From Rhodobacteraceae bacterium 63075 (lineage in GTDB: Bacteria > Pseudomonadota > Alphaproteobacteria > Rhodobacterales > Rhodobacteraceae): a stretch of DNA of 56,338 nucleotides. Shown in pieces: positions 20,001 to 26,946 of this stretch. The notes under the pieces are model-generated. The model saw only the letters and a list, made by a program, of their open reading frames with translations, was not told the origin of the DNA and searched no databases. The stretch is taken from NCBI GenBank assembly GCA_003417655.1, contig QVMW01000019.1, forward strand, positions 1-56,338, written 5' to 3'. Position numbers and translations under genes: made by a program. Position 1 is the stretch's first letter, and every line of letters starts with the position of its first letter.

Positions 20001-20471
20001 GACGAATGGGAGGTCGCGCGGCTCTATGGCAAACCGAGCTTTGCCAAGGGGCTCGAGGAGACCTTCGAGGGGGACATGGAGCTGACCTTCTATTTCGGCG
20101 CCTGGCCCTATGGCGGGACCGACCCCAGCACAGGCAAACCGACGAAAGGCGCCGTGAAGGGCAAGACGGCCATGCGCTTTTTCAAGCTGCTCAACAGCCT
20201 GCGCTTCCTGCGCGGCACGCTTCTCGACCCCTTCCGCAACACCGACGAGGCCAAGCTCGCCCGCGCGCTTCTCGCCGCCTACGAAGCGGATATCGACTTC
20301 GTCCTGTCGAACTGGTCGCCCGAGAATGCCGGGCCGGTCACCGAGCTTCTGGACCTGCCCGAGCACATCCGGGGCTACGGCCATGTCCGCGAGCGCCACG
20401 CCGCCGAGGCGGACAAGACGCGCGAAACCCTGCGCGACAAGATCATCTCTTCCCAAGCGCAAGCCGCTTGA
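17016..20471 (+). CDS. Indolepyruvate ferredoxin oxidoreductase, fused alpha/beta subunits
   Basis: A 1151-aa single-chain enzyme that oxidatively decarboxylates aryl-pyruvates, such as indolepyruvate from tryptophan or phenylpyruvate from phenylalanine, to the acyl-CoA while reducing ferredoxin. Visible parts are the N-terminal pyruvate-oxidoreductase domain (YISGYRGSPVGTYD), a TPP-binding domain (FCAGCPHGRST, GDGTYFHSG), a ferredoxin-like cysteine cluster (CEGCGDCSTVSGC and later cysteines), the gamma/beta domain (VSGIGGAGVVTVGQTLA) and a C-terminal DUF6537-type segment. The fused form is typical of alpha- and betaproteobacteria. The start was chosen for its GGAGG site 5 bp upstream; an ATG 20 codons earlier lacks one. 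It is divergent from a LysR gene. Confidence 0.93.
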   Translation: MTAHKPVKRLEMTLEDRLTQEEGWVYMTGMQALVRLPIQQRKRDDAAGLNTGGYISGYRGSPVGTYDMNLWQAEKALKEHNIHFQPGVNEDLAATATWGAQQVGLFPGARVDGVFSIWYGKAPGMDRSMDPLRHANLAGTNPKGGTLLLVGDDHGAKSSTLACYSDLNFASLGMPLLAPANAQDVLDMGLHGIAMSRHSGTLTGMKLVTDVVEGGGSVHVAPDSPEITMPEAQGPDTSIKPFMPIPEQERLLWDVKIGKVLDYARANGLNKMDGPEGARIGIVAAGKAWQDLSQALAGLGYQDGKIGNMAVKRLKVGMIWPLDPEIIRGFAEGLDTILVVEEKRPLLEDQIRSMLYGSESAPRIVGKAFHGRAYAHAEDDCAFPNHGEIDPNLVTRVLVRVAQEADPDCGLSLPNRTGEPPQLGAGAVRPPSFCAGCPHGRSTQVVDGSRALAGIGCHTMAVFRDPSKTNSISHMGGEGAMWLGQYPFTDEGHVFANMGDGTYFHSGMMAIRAAIASGATMTYKLLHNGFVSMTGGQPHDGELSPLQMIEQLRAEGVERIALVADEPEKYEGKALGPGASLHPRTEMDLVQKELREQPGVTVIIYDQPCATERRRLRKRGKWDDPDKRVYINPEVCEGCGDCSTVSGCMAIEPLETELGRKRKINQSSCNKDFSCVEGFCPSFVTVTGASPRKTQVGEVKIDVSHLPDPAAKPIDGSWSILVSGIGGAGVVTVGQTLAIAAHADGYYSSNLDITGLAQKYGAVHSHIKLATAPEEMRATRIASGEADAMIGCDLVVAAGDEAIAKLTQGKSVAVTDTTVVPTAEFSMNPDWTLNGNEQLERLTRVLGADAQGLDAQTLAERVMGDSVFANMLLMGASWQQGGIPLSIEAIHRAIELNGVAVAKNLQAFDLGRLAMADPDSAARLAGRSEPEELDAHRKKTADEIIAHRSALLKEYDNAAFAKRFEDRLAQLKAAGLPEEAIAAAARGLYKLMAVKDEWEVARLYGKPSFAKGLEETFEGDMELTFYFGAWPYGGTDPSTGKPTKGAVKGKTAMRFFKLLNSLRFLRGTLLDPFRNTDEAKLARALLAAYEADIDFVLSNWSPENAGPVTELLDLPEHIRGYGHVRERHAAEADKTRETLRDKIISSQAQAA

Positions 20472-20611
20472 TGCGCACCGTCTTGGAGGGCGGATTGCAA
20501 TCGCCGCCGCGTCCACGGCCTGCACCTCGATCACGGCTTTTCATGTATATCGGTGCGCCCAGCGTTCCGGGTCGTTGCCATAAACGGCTTGCGCATGCCA
20601 TGCTCTCGAAC

Positions 20612-22069
20612 ATGGCGAAAGTTCCTATGATCAGATTCTGCTTTGCCTTGATGCTTGCCTGCCTGACTTGTCTGCCAATGACTCACAGCGCTCAAGCTCA
20701 GAACTTCGCTGCGCTCTTCGAGCGGTTCAATCCAGCCGCGCTCAGCCACGACGACAAGCGCTTTCTGCAAGCCGCCTTAGCCTTTGAAGGGCACTACAAG
20801 GGCCTGCTCGACGGTGATTGGGGAAAGCTCAGCAACCTCGCCATGAACCGCTACGCTGCTTCCGAATTCGGAAGCACGACCGAAAGCTGGCATATGGCCT
20901 TTCTTGCCTTCTCGTTTCTCGATGAGATCGACAGGAACGGCTGGACTATGGACTATTCTGAGTGGCTCGACATGAGTTTTCTGGTACCAAAGGGTTCACT
21001 GGCGGTCGACAAATCGAGTGAGGACTTCGTCAATTTCAGGCATCTGGGCAGCTCCTTGTCCTACTCGATCGGTTTGCTTGACGAGAAAACAGCGCAAAAC
21101 ATTCATGACTACACTCAGGAAAGTCACGCACGATCGAGCAAACCCTATTCGGTTCGAAAGAACAACCTTGCGGTTTCGACAGCGCGGATGGCGGATGGGA
21201 AGTTTCTCTATACGCGCTCCAACTATCGCAAGGGGCGCTGGTCGACGATCATGCTCTCCGCCAATCAGATCGACAAGGCCACTCTCGATGCTGTCGCGTC
21301 CAGTATCGGCACTGGCTACGTGGCTCCTATCACGCTTTCGCAGAATGGCCTCCTGCGCAAAGTGATCACCGATACGATCACCGTGCTCGCAGAGGAAAGC
21401 GATGAAAATGAGAAAGCGGCCCAGCCTCAGACGGTTGCTCCTGTGCCAAAAGAAGAGACAACACCTAGCGCTGGCACAGGTTTCATCGTTTCCGCCGCTG
21501 GACATGTCCTCACGAACGATCATGTTGTCACTGGGTGTTCGTCCTACACGATTGATGGAGCACCAGCCGACCTCGTCGCGCAATCACCGGAGTTCGATCT
21601 GGCTCTCCTGCAAAGTGCTCGAGCGCAGGAGAAGACCGTTGCCGTTTTCTCTGCCGCGCCGCCACGCCTCAACTCAGATGTCACTGTCGTCGGGTTTCCC
21701 TATGGTGGTGCATTGAGCGGTCTCAATGTCACGCGCGGTGCCGTTTCGTCGCTCAAGGGCCTTGGTGGCGATGCGACCCGCCTGCAGATCACGGCGCCGG
21801 TTCAAAGCGGCAATTCCGGCGGTCCGCTCGTCGGCCCCGATGGCGAAGTCGTCGGTGTCGTCGTTTCGAAGATCGACGTTCTGGAATTTGCCGAGACGAT
21901 GGGCGACGTGCCTCAGAACGTGAACTTCGCTATCCGCGGCGAGATCGCGAAAATGTTTCTGTCACAACAAGATGTCCATCCCAAGCTGAGCCTTGAAGAC
22001 ACAATGCTTGATCCGACAGAAATCGCCGAACGCGCCTCTGCCTTTACTGTGTTTGTCGAGTGCCAGTGA
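20612..22069 (+). CDS. Secreted trypsin-like serine protease with unknown N-terminal domain
   Basis: A protein of about 485 aa with an export signal (IRFCFALMLACLTCLPMTHSAQAQ). Residues about 35-270 form a domain I do not recognise, starting FAALFERFNPAALSHDDKRF. The C-terminal half is a chymotrypsin-fold S1C-type protease. His is near 304 (HVLTNDHVV), Asp near 329 (EFDLALLQ) and Ser near 402 (QSGNSGGPL), so the triad is complete. No PDZ domain follows, unlike DegP/HtrA. Starts at 20600 and 20627 are also possible; all leave the signal peptide intact. It ends 10 bp before the convergent cupin gene. A periplasmic role is likely; the substrate is unknown. Confidence 0.85.
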   Translation: MAKVPMIRFCFALMLACLTCLPMTHSAQAQNFAALFERFNPAALSHDDKRFLQAALAFEGHYKGLLDGDWGKLSNLAMNRYAASEFGSTTESWHMAFLAFSFLDEIDRNGWTMDYSEWLDMSFLVPKGSLAVDKSSEDFVNFRHLGSSLSYSIGLLDEKTAQNIHDYTQESHARSSKPYSVRKNNLAVSTARMADGKFLYTRSNYRKGRWSTIMLSANQIDKATLDAVASSIGTGYVAPITLSQNGLLRKVITDTITVLAEESDENEKAAQPQTVAPVPKEETTPSAGTGFIVSAAGHVLTNDHVVTGCSSYTIDGAPADLVAQSPEFDLALLQSARAQEKTVAVFSAAPPRLNSDVTVVGFPYGGALSGLNVTRGAVSSLKGLGGDATRLQITAPVQSGNSGGPLVGPDGEVVGVVVSKIDVLEFAETMGDVPQNVNFAIRGEIAKMFLSQQDVHPKLSLEDTMLDPTEIAERASAFTVFVECQ

Positions 22070-22078
22070 ACCTTTTGC

Positions 22079-23215
22079 TCACCCCACGACCTTGCTCTTG
22101 AAATCACCCCTGAGGGCGCATTCCAGAAGCTCCAGATCCTCTGAGCACTCCGCATAGCGCGCGGCCATGCCCGGGGGGATCACGAAGGCATCCCCCGCTT
22201 CCAGTGCGCGCGGCTCCTGCCCCTCGGCATGGAGCACCATCGTGCCTTCCATCACGAAGGTGAAATGGATGTCCGCATCTGTGCGCGTGGCGGGCGGCGC
22301 GCCGTCTTCGAACCGGGCGATCTGTATGCCCGCGACGCCCTTTGTCCCGTCCGAAATGCCCGTCTCGCGGCAGGCAAAGCCCGGCACGCGGAAGGGCTGC
22401 CATTCGGCCCCTTCCTTCACGTGATGCACGAAGCGCTGGCCCTGCCATTCGCGGCTCGGGTCGCCCCGGCCGTTGGGCAGCTCGAAACCGTGGTCGATGG
22501 TGGTGACATGCTCGGCCGGAACGCCGATCTCGATCACCTCGATATCCGGCGAGGCATGGCAGACGCGGTGGCGGATCTCGGGCGGCTGGATCACGCAATC
22601 GCCCGCGTGCAGACGCATCGTATCGCCCTGGTCCTCGTAGAGCACATCGACCCAGCCCTTGTAACAGAAGATGAGCTGGAACCCGACGGTGTGATAATGC
22701 ACCATGTCGGGAACCTCCCCGCCGCCCGGGACGCGGATGTGAGAGGCGATGATCGCGCCGCCCAGCCGCGTCGGCAGAAGGTCACGGTAGTTCATCCCGG
22801 CCCGCCCGATCACCCAAGGCGCCCCGTCGCGCAGCCGCCGCACATCGAAGAGATGTTCTGTCTCTGGCATCTGCATCGGCGGGTGCAGCTCGGCGATCTC
22901 GACGCGCGTGCCATTGGGCGCGACCAGCTCGCGCTTGTCATCGGCGAACCCGTCAGGATCTCTGGTGAGAATGCGAATTGTCCCCGGTGGCTCCGTTGCA
23001 CCCTTCTCGATGCGTACCCGCAGCCCATACCCCGAAAAGACCGCCACGCGCGGATCATCCGCCGGGAAGATCTCGTCGAGCCGCATCCCGAGAACGCCCG
23101 TGAAAAACGGCAGATCGTCGCGCAGCTCCTGCGTCGGCAGGCGGATCTCGGCGCGGATTTCGCCCTCCGGCGATGCGCCTGCGCGGGCCGCGTCCTGGCT
23201 GGCCTTGCCGCTCAT
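22079..23215 (-). CDS. Cupin-domain protein with N-terminal glyoxalase-like region
   Basis: A 378-aa protein. Residues about 20-110 (AEIRLPTQELRDDLPFFTGVLGMRLDEIFPADDPRVAVFSG) look like one VOC/glyoxalase module. Two cupin barrels follow: one with MVHYHTVGFQLIFCYKGWVDVLYEDQG and GDCVIQPPEIRHRV, another near the C-terminus with DIHFTFVMEGTMVLHAEGQ and GDAFVIPPGMAARY. Cupins of this form are often metal-dependent dioxygenases or isomerases acting on small acids. The start overlaps the GST stop by 4 bp, so the two genes are co-translated and probably act on related compounds. The exact reaction cannot be assigned. Confidence 0.8.
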   Translation of the reverse strand: MSGKASQDAARAGASPEGEIRAEIRLPTQELRDDLPFFTGVLGMRLDEIFPADDPRVAVFSGYGLRVRIEKGATEPPGTIRILTRDPDGFADDKRELVAPNGTRVEIAELHPPMQMPETEHLFDVRRLRDGAPWVIGRAGMNYRDLLPTRLGGAIIASHIRVPGGGEVPDMVHYHTVGFQLIFCYKGWVDVLYEDQGDTMRLHAGDCVIQPPEIRHRVCHASPDIEVIEIGVPAEHVTTIDHGFELPNGRGDPSREWQGQRFVHHVKEGAEWQPFRVPGFACRETGISDGTKGVAGIQIARFEDGAPPATRTDADIHFTFVMEGTMVLHAEGQEPRALEAGDAFVIPPGMAARYAECSEDLELLECALRGDFKSKVVG

Positions 23216-23805
23216 GCCTTGGCGCGCTCCCGCGTCCGCTTGAAGGCCTCGCGCGCGCGGCATGCTTTCGCGTAGCTGAGAATATTCTCCTCGGTGACCT
23301 CGAACTTCGCCGAATAGGCCCAGTTAAGGCAATGGGTGAAGATGATGTCCGGCACCGTGAAGGTCTCACCCATCAGGTAGGGCCCATCGATCTGCTCGGC
23401 GATCCGCGCCATCGTCTTGTCGAATTCCCATTTGAGCGAGGGTTTCACATCCGGCACGCGCTTCTCGTCGGGCAGGATGAAACTGTGCCGCGCCGCCATC
23501 CAGAGCACGGAATCCACCTCGTCGAGGACGAGATGCGTCCAGGCGTCCTGCTGCGCCCTTTCGATCGTTCCGGCCGGAAAGGTGATCTTGCCATGCTTGT
23601 CGGCGAGATAGGTGATGATCGCGCTGCTGTCGGTGATGATCCGCCCCTCGGCGCGCAGCGCGGGGGATTTGCCCGACGGATTCACTTCCAGCAGCTCCTT
23701 CGACCGCGGCTGCAGCTTGTGGTGCTCGAAGGGCTCACCCAGCTCCTCCAGCATCCAGACCACCCTGAAGGCCCGGTTCGTCGCACTTCCGAAGACTTCA
23801 TACAT
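23212..23805 (-). CDS. Glutathione S-transferase family protein
   Basis: A 197-aa protein with the N-terminal thioredoxin-like GST domain (MYEVFGSATNRAFRVVWMLEELG, NPSGKSPALRAEG, ITDSSAIITYLADKHG) and an all-helical C-terminal domain. The SPAL-x-DSSAI elements bind the glutathione gamma-glutamyl end. The start has a strong GGAGAGGT site. It overlaps the cupin gene by 4 bp. Bacterial GSTs next to cupins or VOC proteins often serve ring-cleavage or isomerisation steps; here that is inference. Confidence 0.9.
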   Translation of the reverse strand: MYEVFGSATNRAFRVVWMLEELGEPFEHHKLQPRSKELLEVNPSGKSPALRAEGRIITDSSAIITYLADKHGKITFPAGTIERAQQDAWTHLVLDEVDSVLWMAARHSFILPDEKRVPDVKPSLKWEFDKTMARIAEQIDGPYLMGETFTVPDIIFTHCLNWAYSAKFEVTEENILSYAKACRAREAFKRTRERAKA

Positions 23806-23872
23806 CTCGCACCTCTCCTGTTTCACGGCAGGAGACATGAAAGATGCCGTTGCGGCAAGTCGCGTCGTCGCG

Positions 23873-23906
23873 TCAAAAAGGCGGCGTCCGGCCCATGCCG
23901 GACGCC
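23873..23906 (-). terminator. Terminator after the cytochrome P460 gene
   Basis: A perfect 10-bp stem (GGCGTCCGGC/GCCGGACGCC, 4-base loop) is followed on the minus strand by a run of five T. It ends the P460 transcript before the GST promoter. Confidence 0.85.
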
Positions 23907-23926
23907 AACCCGTTCAGGGCAACGCG

Positions 23927-24466
23927 TCACTTGGTGACGTGATCCGTTGTAAAGACCATGTCTTCGCCCGCACCGGTGTGACAGGCGATACAGCCCGCAT
24001 CGGCGCCCTTGGCCACCTTGCCGGCCAATCTCATCCCCTTGGGATTCTTGTCGAGCGAGCCATCCGGCAGGTATTTAACCCAGAACCAATCCTGGTTGTC
24101 CGGGTCGAACCCGTCCTCGCGCCGGAACATGACCGTGACGGCACCAAGGTGCTTGCCGGGGTCGGCCAGTACAGCGTCAGTGCTGACGCCCTCCGGCCCG
24201 TAATTGCGCTTGACGATCAGATCGCCGGTATGCCCGTCGACCGTCGCCGCGGAATAGAGCGTCTCGAGCATCATGCCATGCGGTGCCAGCCCCTCGTAGG
24301 GAAAGCTGCGCAGCATGTCTTCTCCGGCAAGGTTCGTCTCCTCCATGACCTCCCAGAGAAGCGCCGCATACTCCGCATCCTTGTCTGTCCCGAATGGCGC
24401 GTCCTGTGCCGATGCGCCTGTGCTCAGGAGCACGAGCGCAAGGCCCGCCCTTATTGTCGTCTTCAT
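23927..24466 (-). CDS. Cytochrome P460-family haem protein
   Basis: A 179-aa exported protein: signal peptide MKTTIRAGLALVLLSTGASAQ, then a compact beta-rich domain (DLIVKRNYG, VTVMFRREDGFDPDNQDWFWVKYLPDG) and a single c-type haem site, CIACH, at about residues 159-163 near the C-terminus. This layout is that of cytochrome P460/cytochrome c'-beta-like proteins, which act on hydroxylamine or nitric oxide. Many family members in non-nitrifiers have no proven substrate. The start has a strong AGGAGGT site. It is divergent from a cytochrome c gene 185 bp away, suggesting linked periplasmic redox work. Confidence 0.8.
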   Translation of the reverse strand: MKTTIRAGLALVLLSTGASAQDAPFGTDKDAEYAALLWEVMEETNLAGEDMLRSFPYEGLAPHGMMLETLYSAATVDGHTGDLIVKRNYGPEGVSTDAVLADPGKHLGAVTVMFRREDGFDPDNQDWFWVKYLPDGSLDKNPKGMRLAGKVAKGADAGCIACHTGAGEDMVFTTDHVTK

Positions 24467-24651
24467 CACGAATACCTCCTTGGCCGGGGCAGGGTGAGTC
24501 ATTCGAACGCCCCGGCGCTGCCGCGAGCATAGCGCGATGGCACCTCACGCAGGGTCAAGTCCGGAACACGATCATGTGCGCAAGGCAGATCGGGTTTGTA
24601 TTCACACGGCCCCGCGCCAAGACTGGAGGCACACCATGATCGGAGGAGACC

Positions 24652-25389
24652 ATGCCAAGATCGAGATCCCTTGTATTCGGCCTGCTCGGCCTGGCTGGCG
24701 CGCTTCTTGCGCAACAGGCCGGCGCTCAGGATGCGGAAGCCGGAGAACGTGTTTTCAGAAAATGCCAAAGCTGCCACATGGTAGGCGAAGGCGCGAAGAA
24801 CCGCGTCGGACCTGTCCTGACCGGTGTCATCGGGCGGAAGGCCGGTTCCTTCGAGGACTACCGCTACAGCAAATCCATGACGCAGGCCGGTGAAGCCGGA
24901 TTGGTCTGGGACGAAGAGGCCCTTTTCGAATATCTGGCGGGCCCCCAGGACTTCCTGCAAGACTATCTCGGCGACGACGGCGCACGCGCGAAGATGCGGT
25001 TTCGCCTGCGCGACGAGGAAGACAGGCGCGACGTGATCGCCTATCTCGCCAGTTTCAGCCCGCAAGACGCGGACACTGAAGATGAACAGGCGCAGCTCGG
25101 GTCCGCACCCGCCCGGAAGACCGCGCAGAACACGCTCTGCGTGCGCAATGCCGACGAACACCAGCTCTTCTTCGCCGTTGAAGCGGACGGGGCGGAACGG
25201 CGCACCGGCTATCTGGAGGCCGGCGGCGTCTTGTGCACCACATCGCAGCCGGGGCAGTCCGGCATGGTGTCCGTTTTCGAGGAGGCGGATGCACTCGAAG
25301 GCTGTTCGCGCCTGGCGCCCGTCGGAACGACAGAGGTGATGCTGCGCTACGTTGACTTTGACAGGTGCTTCTGGAGCTCGAATACCTGA
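24652..25389 (+). CDS. Cytochrome c2-like protein with C-terminal extension
   Basis: A 245-aa exported protein. Signal MPRSRSLVFGLLGLAGALLAQQAGA is followed by a class I cytochrome c domain with CQSCH at residues 38-42, KNRVGPVLTGVIGRKAG, and a likely axial Met in RAKMRFRL near 121. After DVIAYLASFSP a domain of about 100 residues (about 145-245) with four cysteines follows (CVRNADEHQLFF, GVLCTTSQPG, LEGCSRL, FDRCFWSSNT). I do not recognise this extension; it may form two disulphides. Ordinary cytochrome c2 stops near 125 residues. GGAGGAG lies 5 bp before the ATG. The cytochrome probably carries electrons for a periplasmic enzyme, perhaps the divergent P460. Confidence 0.85.
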   Translation: MPRSRSLVFGLLGLAGALLAQQAGAQDAEAGERVFRKCQSCHMVGEGAKNRVGPVLTGVIGRKAGSFEDYRYSKSMTQAGEAGLVWDEEALFEYLAGPQDFLQDYLGDDGARAKMRFRLRDEEDRRDVIAYLASFSPQDADTEDEQAQLGSAPARKTAQNTLCVRNADEHQLFFAVEADGAERRTGYLEAGGVLCTTSQPGQSGMVSVFEEADALEGCSRLAPVGTTEVMLRYVDFDRCFWSSNT

Positions 25390-25432
25390 CAGCCGATCCG
25401 GAAGATCACCTGCTTTCGCTTCTTGCCCGCGC

Positions 25433-26461
25433 CTACGGCTGCTGCGCGAGGACTGATAGTCGGATCAGCACGCGTTCGACAAGCGCCATGGCCGGGGCCG
25501 TCTGGCCCGAGCTCCTGAGCTGCAAATCCGTGTCCACGAGATAGCTCATCGCCTTTTCCAGCCGATCAGCGCTCCAAGCCTGCGCCTGCCGCAGCATCCT
25601 GTCACGCCGCGGCCCGTAGACCGGCGGCTTGAGCCGGGCGATGCCCTGCCCCGGCCCGCCCGGATCGCTCGCCGCGGCATAGAGCGCCTTGAAGTGCCGT
25701 GTCGCCCCGATGATCAGCCCGACGGGCTGAACGCCCTGCGCCTTGAGCCGCGTCAGCATTGGCCCGATCTGTTCCATCTTGCCCTCGGCCACGATGTTGA
25801 GCAGATCGTCAAGCACCGCCTCGGTGCTCTGCGGCGCGCAGGCCTCCACATCCGCAAGGCTCACTTCACCGCTCGCGCCGCGCATGTAGAGCCCCAGCTT
25901 CTCGATCACCTGTCGCAGATCACCCGGCCCCATCTCGCGCGACAGCGCGGTCAGGGCCTCCATGGCCTCGCGGCTGACCTGCCCCAGTCCTGCCTCCTTG
26001 AGCATCCCGTCTATCTCGCCTCGGCTTGGCGGATCGTCGTAGATACCAACGGCGTAGGCGTTTGGATGGCCCTCGAATGCCTTGCGCAGCTTCGAACTTG
26101 CCTTGAGCTGCCCGGCCGTCACGATGATCTGCGCATCACCCTCGGCCCAGTCTTCCAGCGCCGCCAGAACATGCGCGGCGGCGGCTTCCGTCGCATCCTC
26201 GACAAAGGCCACGCGCGGCCCCGGAAAGAAGCTGACAGCCTTGACCGCGTCGAGCAGCGCGGCAGGGTCCTTGCGCAGCTCGCCCGCCGGCATCCGCGAC
26301 AGCCGCATCTCCTCGTCGCCATTGGGCCCGATGAGCGCGGCAATCACCTCCTGCCGCCGCAGCGCCACGCGCATCGCGTCATTGCCATAGATCAGCAGCC
26401 CCGCGCGATTGGGATCGGGCTTCTTGAAATACCCCGCCGCCTCGCGCGCGTTCAGCTTCAT
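25433..26461 (-). CDS. holA: DNA polymerase III, delta subunit
   Basis: A 342-aa protein of normal HolA length. The N-terminal region (GLLIYGNDAMRVALRRQEVIAALIG) is the remnant ATPase fold that opens the sliding clamp, and the C-terminal helical collar includes RHFKALYAAASD. It is the clamp-opening wrench of the replicase loader. It overlaps lptE by 4 bp (ATGA), the usual alphaproteobacterial leuS-lptE-holA order. Confidence 0.93.
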   Translation of the reverse strand: MKLNAREAAGYFKKPDPNRAGLLIYGNDAMRVALRRQEVIAALIGPNGDEEMRLSRMPAGELRKDPAALLDAVKAVSFFPGPRVAFVEDATEAAAAHVLAALEDWAEGDAQIIVTAGQLKASSKLRKAFEGHPNAYAVGIYDDPPSRGEIDGMLKEAGLGQVSREAMEALTALSREMGPGDLRQVIEKLGLYMRGASGEVSLADVEACAPQSTEAVLDDLLNIVAEGKMEQIGPMLTRLKAQGVQPVGLIIGATRHFKALYAAASDPGGPGQGIARLKPPVYGPRRDRMLRQAQAWSADRLEKAMSYLVDTDLQLRSSGQTAPAMALVERVLIRLSVLAQQP

Positions 26462-26946
26462 GCCGCGGGCTCCAGCCCCGCACTCATGAGCCGCGTGACG
26501 ATCTTGTCTCCGAGGATCGTCATGAGCCGTTCTGTCGCATCCTTTTCGGCGGCGCGTGTCGCCGCGGTGCTGCCGGTTGTCGAATAGCCTGTAAAGCTCT
26601 CGACAGTCCCGCTGGCGAGCTCCTCGCCACTGCCCATGTCGCGCAGCGCATAGGTCGCCTTGCCGAGCTTGTTGAACCGCGCGGCCACGTTCTCAGCGGA
26701 GATCGCCATGGGCTCTTCGTCCAGCTTGATCGCAACCGAAAGGCCATAGAGCGGGGCCGATGCCCGGCCCAGCCGCTCCTCGAGACGCCGGACCAGCAGA
26801 TAGCCCTCGTGGTCGCGCGGCGGGTCGACCTCTACATTCCCCAAGAGCCCCGCCGCCGCGCCGCCGGGGCCGTAAACGGGTGTGAACCCGCAGCCACCCA
26901 GCGCCAGCGCGCCTAGCAAAAAGGCTCTTCTGTCAAGCAACCACAT
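26458..26946 (-). CDS. lptE: LPS-assembly lipoprotein LptE
   Basis: A 162-aa outer-membrane lipoprotein. The signal peptide ends in the lipobox LGGC (residues 16-19), and the mature protein begins [10 protein letters not shown], a sequence typical of alphaproteobacterial LptE. It plugs LptD and helps insert lipopolysaccharide into the outer leaflet. It overlaps leuS by 14 bp and holA by 4 bp. Confidence 0.9.
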   Translation of the reverse strand: MWLLDRRAFLLGALALGGCGFTPVYGPGGAAAGLLGNVEVDPPRDHEGYLLVRRLEERLGRASAPLYGLSVAIKLDEEPMAISAENVAARFNKLGKATYALRDMGSGEELASGTVESFTGYSTTGSTAATRAAEKDATERLMTILGDKIVTRLMSAGLEPAA

